This document shows positions 57,849 through 63,342 of a DNA stretch of 64,000 nucleotides, in pieces. The stretch is taken from positions 49,176 to 113,175 of the IMG/VR virus record IMGVR_UViG_3300031521_000024; one strand, given 5' to 3'. Positions within the stretch are counted from its first letter, which is position 1. Each line of letters starts with the position of its first letter. The position numbers and the translations under genes are program-made. The notes under the pieces were generated by a model. It was given only the letters and a program-made list of their open reading frames with translations, had not been told where the DNA came from and did not search any database. The DNA comes from a virus.

Positions 57849-58157
57849 ATGAAAACAGAAATAGAAAGTCTTAGAGCAGAAATTGAAAGAAAGAAAGAAG
57901 AACTTGAACAATTAGAATTACAAGAAAAATTAGGAGTTAAAGGATTATCAATTAAAGATTTATCTGAATTTACAGATTTTGAAAAATGTAATTTTTTTGA
58001 TTATTTATATAAATCATCATTAGACAGATTAAATAATACAATAGAAAATGAATATGAAGACGATGATGATGAACATTATGCATGGGAGGAATGTATGTTA
58101 ATACTAGCTCGTGATAAAGATTCTTTTTGGACTTATTATAATAAATTAATAAAATAA
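57849..58157 (+). CDS. coiled-coil protein, paralogue of 57531 (102 aa)
   Basis: Same layout: IESLRAEIERKKEELEQLEL, IKDLSEFTDFEKCNFFDYLY, KDSFWTYYNKL. A tandem duplication; the acidic centre is the variable part. Confidence 0.78.
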   Translation: MKTEIESLRAEIERKKEELEQLELQEKLGVKGLSIKDLSEFTDFEKCNFFDYLYKSSLDRLNNTIENEYEDDDDEHYAWEECMLILARDKDSFWTYYNKLIK

Positions 58158-58198
58158 AAATAAATTATAATTATTTTTATATAATCATTAAAAAAGTA

Positions 58199-58233
58199 TA
58201 AAAGTCAATCATTTTTGATTGACTTTTTTTTTA
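58199..58233 (+). terminator. intrinsic terminator
   Basis: AAAAGTCAATCA pairs with TGATTGACTTTT, with a long T-run after the stem. Confidence 0.88.
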
Positions 58234-58249
58234 TACCAATAATTATGTA

Positions 58250-58257
58250 TATCTTTG
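58250..58257 (+). promoter_or_regulatory. promoter -7 element directly at a start codon
   Basis: TATCTTTG ends only four bases before the ATG at 58262. With a TSS about 5-7 bases after the element, the mRNA would be leaderless or nearly so. Confidence 0.5.
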
Positions 58258-58261
58258 CAAT

Positions 58262-58531
58262 ATGAAAAAAAAAGATAAAATACAGCAAGTAATTGATTTA
58301 TCAGAACAAAAAACAACATTATTAAAAGAGTTGAAAGAGTCTGTTATATATGAACAGAAAAAATACGACTTAGTAAGGTTTGATATGGGATTTAATAAAT
58401 CTCACATTTTATTTAATATATCTAAAAAAACAGAAGTCACATCAGGAAGGCTTGATAGTATTAAATCATATATAAATTTAAGGAATATTGATATTACCAC
58501 TATCTATAACAATATCATGTTATTATCATGA
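58262..58531 (+). CDS. small hypothetical protein (89 aa)
   Basis: Helical N-terminus (KIQQVIDLSEQKTTLLKELK) and a beta/helical end. It would be made from a leaderless transcript if the promoter call is right. Four-base overlap with the next gene. Confidence 0.7.
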   Translation: MKKKDKIQQVIDLSEQKTTLLKELKESVIYEQKKYDLVRFDMGFNKSHILFNISKKTEVTSGRLDSIKSYINLRNIDITTIYNNIMLLS

Positions 58532-58800
58532 AAATAGATTTTAAATTTGATTTGTGTATTGACAGTGCGATATTAATAGATTATGTTTCACAAAATTCTG
58601 GATGTGAGTGGGATGATGTTTGCTGCATGGAAAGAGAATACAGGCATTCTGGTGAATTTGAAACCTCAGATGCTTATCCATTAATTGAATTAGGAGAAAA
58701 AGATATAACAACTTTTCAATATTGGGTTGAAAAATTTATAGAAGATTATAAAGAAGAAATAGGAAATAAAACAGTTTATTCATTATTCATAAATTATTAA
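58528..58800 (+). CDS. small hypothetical protein (90 aa)
   Basis: Beta-rich start (KIDFKFDLCIDSAILIDYVS), two Cys (SGCEWDDVCCMEREY), acidic end. No family recognised. Confidence 0.7.
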   Translation: MKIDFKFDLCIDSAILIDYVSQNSGCEWDDVCCMEREYRHSGEFETSDAYPLIELGEKDITTFQYWVEKFIEDYKEEIGNKTVYSLFINY

Positions 58801-58804
58801 AGTC

Positions 58805-59182
58805 ATGAAAGTAAGTTTCGAAAAAGTGAGTGCTATTGCACTTGATGAAGTATCAAAAAGTAAATATCTTTACTTTAATCAAATGACAGGTGTCATAGGC
58901 ACAATATTGGATAGGGCAGGAGTAGAAAAAATTAATCCTATTCCAGAAGATTATTTTATTGCAATTAAAAATGCAATTTCAGATGAATTTCACGGTGGAA
59001 TGGAGCCTGAATTTGAAACAAAAGAGCAATTTGAAAAATGGGAAAATATTAACTCTGATCACTATTTATTTATAACAGTCGAAGAAACAAAAACTGATCC
59101 AAGGTTCAGACACATAAATTCTCCATTTAAAGACAAAAAAATTCCTTTTTTAGCTTCTATAAATAATGTATGGCAAGCATAA
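58805..59182 (+). CDS. hypothetical protein (125 aa)
   Basis: Contains GVEKINPIPEDYFIAIKNAI and FHGGMEPEFETKEQFEKWEN, ending with INNVWQA. Looks like a compact alpha/beta protein. Overlaps the next start by 13 bases. Confidence 0.7.
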   Translation: MKVSFEKVSAIALDEVSKSKYLYFNQMTGVIGTILDRAGVEKINPIPEDYFIAIKNAISDEFHGGMEPEFETKEQFEKWENINSDHYLFITVEETKTDPRFRHINSPFKDKKIPFLASINNVWQA

Positions 59183-59772
59183 TATTAACAAATAAACAAC
59201 TACTTTTAATTCAAAAATCTTTGGATTTATATTCAAGAATTGGAATGCTACAACTGGATGAAATATTAGAACATCCAACCATTGACAATAGTATAACTAA
59301 TCAATTCACAGATAAAAAACCTCTTGATGTTGGTGATGAAACCATGAGAGGTAAAATAGTACAAATTGGTAAGAATTTTATAAAAACCGAAGGAAGCTGG
59401 GGTAAAGAGAAAGAAGTAAAAACCTGGAAAGATATTGAAAAGGTAAAATTGGCTCCAGATTGGTCTAAATTACATCAAAGAAAAGATGAAATTAAGATTA
59501 AATTAAATGAAATTAAATATTTAATAACTGGTGATATTACTTTTTATAGTGCGAGTTTTGGAATTCATAATAAAGAAACTGATGAAACATGCAGAGAAGC
59601 ATATGACATTATACAAGTTATAAGGCATGAATTTTGGAAAAATCAAAAAAATAAAAGCAATATGACAGTAGACTCATCTATTTCAAAATCATCAACAGAA
59701 GATTCTGTTGTAGTAAAATTAGATGATATTCAAGATATAAGAAAAAGAAAAATCACTAAAATAAATAAATAA
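59170..59772 (+). CDS. hypothetical protein with B-tail (200 aa)
   Basis: Middle: DVGDETMRGKIVQIGKNFIK, a short SH3-like barrel, then a helical part. Ends DIQDIRKRKITKINK (core RKRKITKIN). The largest B-tail protein after the one at 30399. Confidence 0.76.
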   Translation: MASIILTNKQLLLIQKSLDLYSRIGMLQLDEILEHPTIDNSITNQFTDKKPLDVGDETMRGKIVQIGKNFIKTEGSWGKEKEVKTWKDIEKVKLAPDWSKLHQRKDEIKIKLNEIKYLITGDITFYSASFGIHNKETDETCREAYDIIQVIRHEFWKNQKNKSNMTVDSSISKSSTEDSVVVKLDDIQDIRKRKITKINK

Positions 59773-59777
59773 ATAAT

Positions 59778-59945
59778 ATGAATTACTACCTATTTTTATG
59801 TGGAGATACCTTAGTTTGGTGTGCGTCTGAAAAAAATTTCAATGATATGTACAATGACGACAAATACAAGTACATGGGATCAATATTAGAACGTGGAATT
59901 AGCACAGGACCAAACATTGAACCTTTTAATGGAAAAAATTTATGA
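59778..59945 (+). CDS. small Cys-containing protein (55 aa)
   Basis: ATG at 59778, TGA at 59943 overlapping the next ATG (ATGA). Reads MNYYLFLCGDTLVWCASEKN, then FNDMYNDDKYKYMGS and a Pro/Asn end. It fills an otherwise empty 169-base gap in a dense operon and its overlap style matches its neighbours, which supports it as coding. Function unknown. Confidence 0.7.
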   Translation: MNYYLFLCGDTLVWCASEKNFNDMYNDDKYKYMGSILERGISTGPNIEPFNGKNL

Positions 59946-60373
59946 TTAATTTAATATTTTTATTGTCAATTGGTACATTTCTTGCATTTGAATTCCATAA
60001 ATTGATAAAATTCAGTTTGTTTTATAGAATGAGTGTAATATCATCATTTTATGGAAAAAATATAATGAAAAGATTAAATCCTGAAATCATTAGACTATTT
60101 GCTAAAATTGCATTAGTAGATATTATTTATAGCATTTTATTAATCATTGGAATGTTTACTATAAATGTCAATTTATTTTCATCATTAATAATAATATCAT
60201 TTTTAAAGGTAAGCTCTTTTAAGCACTATAAAAATGTATATTTTAGAAAATCTCTTTTGATTTTTGACTCATTTTTAACAATTTTAATATTAACTATAAT
60301 AATAGTAAATTTGTTATTTTATAATATATCTGATTTTCTATTATTAACAAATATTTATAATAGTATGTTCTGA
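59942..60373 (+). CDS. membrane protein, about four transmembrane segments (143 aa)
   Basis: Hydrophobic stretches near residues 2-18, 58-78, 80-92 and 106-128 separated by short basic loops (RMSVISSFYGKNIMKR). No motif identifies a transporter. Possibly a membrane-modifying or exclusion protein. Confidence 0.75.
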   Translation: MINLIFLLSIGTFLAFEFHKLIKFSLFYRMSVISSFYGKNIMKRLNPEIIRLFAKIALVDIIYSILLIIGMFTINVNLFSSLIIISFLKVSSFKHYKNVYFRKSLLIFDSFLTILILTIIIVNLLFYNISDFLLLTNIYNSMF

Positions 60374-60379
60374 TAAATT

Positions 60380-60589
60380 ATGGACATTGAGACTGAAAAA
60401 ATATTCAATGAAGTAAAAAAAATTATTCCTACATTAAATATCATCATTACTTATGATACTGGAATAATATTAATTGAAAATAATCTCATATATTCAACAC
60501 AAGGTCCTATGACTGAAAAATTTATACAATGTTATCTATATGGATTATATGAAGGAATAATAGGAGGACTTAAACACACAAAATATTAA
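60380..60589 (+). CDS. small protein, one of a tandem pair (69 aa)
   Basis: METEK-like start (MDIETEKIFNEVKKIIPTLN), then DTGIILIENNLIYSTQGPMT. Pairs with the next gene at more than half of positions. Function unknown. Confidence 0.76.
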   Translation: MDIETEKIFNEVKKIIPTLNIIITYDTGIILIENNLIYSTQGPMTEKFIQCYLYGLYEGIIGGLKHTKY

Positions 60590-60592
60590 AAA

Positions 60593-60814
60593 ATGAACGT
60601 AGAAACTGAAAAAATAATAACTGATATAAAAGAGGTAATATCATCATTAAATGTTATTATTACTGGTAACACTGGAATAATATTGATAGACAACAAACTT
60701 ATATATTCAACCCAAGGTGATGTGACAGATCAACTTATTCAAAGTTATTTATCTGGATTACATAGAGGAATATTAAGTGGAATGAAATATCAAAATAACC
60801 AAAAAATTAAATAA
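60593..60814 (+). CDS. small protein, paralogue of 60380 (73 aa)
   Basis: MNVETEKIITDIKEVISSLN, then NTGIILIDNKLIYSTQGDVT; a clear tandem duplicate. The conserved G-I-I-L-I-[ED]-N-x-L-I-Y-S-T-Q-G block is probably a beta hairpin. Confidence 0.78.
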   Translation: MNVETEKIITDIKEVISSLNVIITGNTGIILIDNKLIYSTQGDVTDQLIQSYLSGLHRGILSGMKYQNNQKIK

Positions 60815-61555
60815 ATGGATCACGAAATCACTATAAAATCTCCATTAAAAATTATTTGTGTAAATCCAAAGGCATCTACAAAATTACTAAAAGGAGGTGT
60901 GTATTATGCAACTGAATTGTATAATACTGGCGCTGGTACAAATAGTGAAAAAAGAGTTCTTATAAAAGGATTAACATATTATTCAGCTATTAATTTTAAA
61001 TTAGAAAATGGAGAATGTTTAGATAATCAAGAAACTTTCATTGTATCATCAAAATCATTAGATGCTGAGAATATTGACTATACTGGACAATATGTTAGAT
61101 GTAATCATAGTGACTCAAGTCACACAAAAGAAGGATCAATTTATTATGTACAATCTCAATTCAATAAACGCCGAACTGGATATTCATTTGATTATTACTA
61201 TCTAAAATTAAGTGGAATAAATAAAAATGTATATGCATATCAATTTGATGAGATTTCTATAAGTGAGCAAAGAAAATTAAAATTAAATAATATTAATGGA
61301 ATTCAAATTGAAACTGGAAACATCAGAAAATTTACACAATATTCAGAAAAAGAAAAAATTGTCATTTTCTTACAAGGTTTAATAAAATCATTATCAGATA
61401 TTAACAAAACTGAAAACTCAAATGAAATAAATATAGACATTTATAAGTCAATAGTTAATAAAAGCAAAAAATATGATGCAATAGAAAAAGATTTTGAAGA
61501 ATTTCTTAAACTTGACATAAAAACTATACTCGAAATGTATAATATAAAAATATAA
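60815..61555 (+). CDS. hypothetical protein with two beta modules and internal B-motif (246 aa)
   Basis: Two barrel-like modules (LKIICVNPKASTKLLKGGVY; YVRCNHSDSSHTKEGSIYYV), then SEQRKLKLNNINGIQIE (B-motif core RKLKLNNIN) near residue 155, then a helical C-terminal part. It looks like a B-tail protein fused to another segment. The C-x-N/H ... G-x-x-Y-Y heads match the small proteins at 4791 and 5042. Confidence 0.76.
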   Translation: MDHEITIKSPLKIICVNPKASTKLLKGGVYYATELYNTGAGTNSEKRVLIKGLTYYSAINFKLENGECLDNQETFIVSSKSLDAENIDYTGQYVRCNHSDSSHTKEGSIYYVQSQFNKRRTGYSFDYYYLKLSGINKNVYAYQFDEISISEQRKLKLNNINGIQIETGNIRKFTQYSEKEKIVIFLQGLIKSLSDINKTENSNEINIDIYKSIVNKSKKYDAIEKDFEEFLKLDIKTILEMYNIKI

Positions 61556-61578
61556 CGTTGTCATAAATGATTATTGGT

Positions 61579-61640
61579 AATAAGTGGTAAGTTAGTATAT
61601 CTGGGAAGATAGAAACACTAATAATAGCACTTATTTTTTT
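61579..61640 (+). ncRNA. structured RNA element ending in a terminator
   Basis: Nested pairings: AATAAGTG (61579) with CACTTATT (61628), TTAGT (61592) with ACTAA (61617), ATCT (61599) with AGAT (61607) around a GGGA loop, followed by a T-run. The multi-step stem with internal loops is unlike the simple terminators elsewhere in the window. It may be an elaborate terminator, an RNA-processing signal or a ligand-binding element. It lies between the gene at 60815 and the tagged gene at 61664. Confidence 0.45.
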
Positions 61641-61663
61641 TATATATAAAAGAAAAATGAAGC

Positions 61664-61942
61664 ATGAAGCATATCAAGATTTATGAATATTTTAAAGATA
61701 ATATAGAAATAGATAACTATGATTTGGCACTTGAATTAGAATTCAAATTTAGAACATCTAATCAAGAAGATAAGAAAAATAAAAGCATCTTTGATGTTTT
61801 AAATGAATTAGGTATTCAGAAAGGAGATTTAACTGGAGTAGATTTAGGAAAAATTCTACAACTTCAAATGAAATTCAAAAAACAATCTGATGAAGAATTC
61901 TTAAAAATGTACAATGAACACAAAAAAAACTCTGAAATTTAA
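61664..61942 (+). CDS. small protein with N-tag only (92 aa)
   Basis: N-tag MKHIKIYE; ends KKNSEI with no C-tag. Helical (DVLNELGIQKGDLTGVDLGK). TTTTTTATATATAAAAG lies upstream. The stop falls inside the terminator stem, so the C-tag could have been lost by terminator insertion. Confidence 0.74.
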   Translation: MKHIKIYEYFKDNIEIDNYDLALELEFKFRTSNQEDKKNKSIFDVLNELGIQKGDLTGVDLGKILQLQMKFKKQSDEEFLKMYNEHKKNSEI

Positions 61943-61958
61943 ATTTCAGAGTTTTTTT
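61925..61958. terminator. bidirectional intrinsic terminator
   Basis: AAAAACTCTGAAATTT pairs with AAATTTCAGAGTTTTT, between the rightward gene at 61664 and the leftward tRNA cluster, so it can end both transcripts. Confidence 0.88.
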
Positions 61959-61961
61959 ATG

Positions 61962-62033
61962 TTCTCACACCAGGAATCGGACCTGGATTATTTGTTCCAA
62001 AAACAAATGTAATAGCCTTTATACCATATGAGA
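61962..62033 (-). tRNA. tRNA-Gln (anticodon UUG)
   Basis: Read on the minus strand: acceptor TCTCATA with TGTGAGA (one G-U), D-stem GTA/TAC with a GG-containing loop, anticodon stem TTTGT/ACAAA around loop TTTTGGA, variable region of four bases, T-arm CCAGG-TCCGATT-CCTGG, discriminator A. CCA is not encoded. U1 fits glutamine tRNAs. Fourth and last of the cluster in transcription order. Confidence 0.85.
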
Positions 62034-62041
62034 ATGTATTG

Positions 62042-62112
62042 TTGTTCATGAAAGGATCAAACTTTCTCTCCAAAATCCAAATTTTTGTGTGCTATCTTTA
62101 CACCAATGAACA
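62042..62112 (-). tRNA. tRNA-Gln (anticodon UUG), second copy
   Basis: Minus strand: acceptor TGTTCAT with ATGAACA (7 perfect pairs), D-stem GTG/CAC, anticodon stem CAAAA/TTTTG around ATTTGGA, T-arm GAAAG-TTTGATC-CTTTC, discriminator A, no encoded CCA. The D-loop (TAAAGATAG) lacks the usual GG pair, so tertiary contacts may be weak. Eight bases from the previous tRNA. Confidence 0.82.
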
Positions 62113-62122
62113 ATATAATTTG

Positions 62123-62207
62123 TCGCCTTAGTGGGGTTCGAACCCACAAGCTCATATGAGCATCAGTTTCAAAGACTGACATGTTTAGCCAATTCCATCA
62201 CAAGGCA
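62123..62207 (-). tRNA. type II tRNA with UUG anticodon (Gln-like anticodon, Leu-like body)
   Basis: Minus strand, 85 bases: acceptor TGCCTTG with TAAGGCG (U-G and G-U at the ends), D-arm ATG-GAATTGG...-CAT resembling tRNA-Leu, anticodon stem TCAGT/ACTGA around CTTTGAA (anticodon TTG), a long variable arm with GCTC-ATAT-GAGC hairpin, T-arm GTGGG-TTCGAAC-CCCAC, discriminator A. Long variable arms belong to Leu/Ser tRNAs, not Gln, so amino-acid identity is uncertain. No encoded CCA. Confidence 0.8.
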
Positions 62208-62221
62208 GTGACATTCTATTG

Positions 62222-62293
62222 TTGCTCTATTAGGATTCAAACCTAAACTGCAGGATCCAGATTCCTGATTGCTATCATTACAAACATAGAGCA
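62222..62293 (-). tRNA. tRNA-Gln (anticodon CUG)
   Basis: Minus strand: acceptor TGCTCTA with TAGAGCA (perfect), weak D-arm (TTG/CAA, loop without GG), anticodon stem CAGGA/TCCTG around ATCTGGA, variable region of about four bases, T-arm TTAGG-TTTGAAT-CCTAA, discriminator A, no encoded CCA. First tRNA of the cluster, starting about 10 bases after the last attenuator terminator. Confidence 0.82.
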
Positions 62294-62302
62294 TTATATA
62301 AA

Positions 62303-62329
62303 CAAAAAATCCAACTTAAAAAGTTGGGC
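62303..62329 (-). terminator. intrinsic terminator (segment 4:5) before the tRNAs
   Basis: Minus strand CCAACTT-TTT-AAGTTGG followed by ATTTTTTG. It lies directly upstream of the first tRNA in the same direction, so it would cut off the tRNAs unless disabled. Confidence 0.75.
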
Positions 62330-62330
62330 A

Positions 62331-62361
62331 TAAAAAAACCCAAACCATTTCAGGATTGGGT
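62331..62361 (-). terminator. intrinsic terminator (segment 2:3) before the tRNAs
   Basis: Minus strand ACCCAA ... TTGGGT with a loop of about eleven bases, followed by seven or more T residues. Confidence 0.75.
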
Positions 62362-62387
62362 AAAAAGTAAACATGATTCTAACCCAA

Positions 62388-62441
62388 TCAAACGTAAGTT
62401 TGTTGTTGTTGCTGAATCATATTTAAAATATTGTTGTTCAT
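62388..62441 (-). CDS. putative glutamine-rich leader peptide (17 aa)
   Basis: ATG at 62441, TGA at 62390-62388; reads MNNNILNMIQQQQQTYV. It holds five consecutive Gln codons (CAG then four CAA) and four Asn codons, directly upstream of four tRNAs with Gln anticodons. The second ATG (codon 8) could also serve. The stop abuts the first pairing segment of the attenuator. Far too short for a folded protein; best explained as a sensor of charged tRNA-Gln. Confidence 0.6.
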   Translation of the reverse strand: MNNNILNMIQQQQQTYV

Positions 62442-62486
62442 AAGAATTTTAATTTTTATTGTAATGTATATAGTAATATAAAAATA

Positions 62487-62690
62487 TTAAGTTTTTTCTA
62501 TTTTTAATGCTTCTAAATCTTTTTTTGTTGCTATTTCAAGCAACTGTATATATTCATGTAATTCTAAATCACACAGTCTGTTTTTTTCGAATAATCTGAA
62601 CATTGTTTCCCATCTATCAGATTCATTCCAATCTAGTAAATAATAATATCCTCTACCTGGAACTAATGTATCATCTATTAACTCTTTCAT
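62487..62690 (-). CDS. small acidic hypothetical protein (67 aa)
   Basis: Reads MKELIDDTLVPGRGYYYLLD, then WNESDRWETMFRLFEKNRLC. Ends 45 bases before the Gln leader frame and is on the same strand, so it may be the first full gene of the tRNA operon. No known family. Confidence 0.68.
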   Translation of the reverse strand: MKELIDDTLVPGRGYYYLLDWNESDRWETMFRLFEKNRLCDLELHEYIQLLEIATKKDLEALKIEKT

Positions 62691-62737
62691 TATTATTAAA
62701 TAAAATTATTTATTATTATATTATAACTTTTTAATTT

Positions 62738-62770
62738 TTAAAACTCTCACTGAATTTTCATCAGTGAGAG
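62738..62770 (-). terminator. strong hairpin in the leader of the tRNA operon
   Basis: Minus strand CTCTCACTGA pairs with TCAGTGAGAG (10 bp, 7-base loop), followed by TTTT. It lies between a promoter and the gene at 62690, in the transcribed leader, so it may be a second attenuator or the end of a small RNA of about 100 bases. Confidence 0.65.
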
Positions 62771-62796
62771 GTTTTCAAAAATTATGAAATTAGAAA

Positions 62797-62832
62797 TTAA
62801 ACGTCAGTTGTTTCACAACAAGTAGTAGACAT
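62797..62832 (-). CDS. putative leader peptide (11 aa)
   Basis: ATG at 62832, TAA at 62799-62797; reads MSTTCCETTDV. It begins about eight bases after the predicted transcription start and precedes a terminator-like hairpin. It has two adjacent Cys codons and four Thr codons. The final codons ACT-GAC-GTT resemble the ACT-TAC-GTT end of the Gln leader. Possibly a regulatory micro-ORF. Confidence 0.4.
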   Translation of the reverse strand: MSTTCCETTDV

Positions 62833-62845
62833 TATAAAAGCACAA

Positions 62846-62876
62846 CAAAGATAATACAAATATTTTTATTGCGCAA
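62846..62876 (-). promoter_or_regulatory. Bacteroidetes-type promoter of the leftward tRNA operon
   Basis: On the minus strand TTG (62876-62874), 20 bases, TATCTTTG (62853-62846). One of the best consensus matches in the window. It reads toward the small leader frame, the hairpin, the gene at 62690 and the tRNAs. Confidence 0.7.
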
Positions 62877-62906
62877 GTTTTTTTATATATAAATATAAAA
62901 TATTTT

Positions 62907-63338
62907 ATGAATCATATCAAATCATATAAAATATATGAATCAGAAGGATGGAATAAAGATGTTGACTGGAAATATGTCATAGAACATCCTGATGATAAAA
63001 GTGATGAAGCAAGTTTAATTAGAGATTTACAGGAAAAACTAGATGATGTGATATCTATGTTAGATAATTATAACATATTCGAAATTGTTAATATTAAAGG
63101 AAATGATTTAGATTATGGTTCTTATGCGATAGTTAGTATATTTGATAAAAACTATAAAATAAGTGAAGTATATTCAATAGATAAATTATGCATTGAAGAT
63201 TTTCCAATAAATAATCCTAATGAAGATGAAACAACTGGATATATAGGAGATACAAATGAAATAGCAGAATTATTAAATATGATTTATAAATCTGGCGGAA
63301 TGGAAATATACCAATCAATAAAAAAATATAATATATAA
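62907..63338 (+). CDS. A-tag family protein, one of a tandem pair (143 aa)
   Basis: N-terminus MNHIKSYKIYESEG (tag extended), C-tag IKKYNI. Contains DVDWKYVIEHPDDKSDEASL and GDTNEIAELLNMIYKSGGME. Aligns end to end with the next gene. TATAAATA is found at 62888-62895, 12 bases before the start. Confidence 0.84.
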   Translation: MNHIKSYKIYESEGWNKDVDWKYVIEHPDDKSDEASLIRDLQEKLDDVISMLDNYNIFEIVNIKGNDLDYGSYAIVSIFDKNYKISEVYSIDKLCIEDFPINNPNEDETTGYIGDTNEIAELLNMIYKSGGMEIYQSIKKYNI

Positions 63339-63342
63339 AAAT

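Larger units (their letters stand above)
62303..62388 (-). promoter_or_regulatory. putative two-register attenuator upstream of the tRNA cluster
   Basis: Five short segments in transcript order: 1 ATTGGGT (62388-62382), 2 ACCCAAT (62361-62355), 3 TTTGGGT (62344-62338), 4 CCCAACTT (62328-62321), 5 AAGTTGG (62317-62311). Pairing 2:3 and 4:5 makes two intrinsic terminators, each followed by a T-run. Pairing 1:2 and 3:4 would break both. Segment 1 begins at the stop codon of the Gln-rich leader frame. Ribosome position on the leader would therefore choose the register, as in amino-acid biosynthesis attenuators. Confidence 0.65.
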
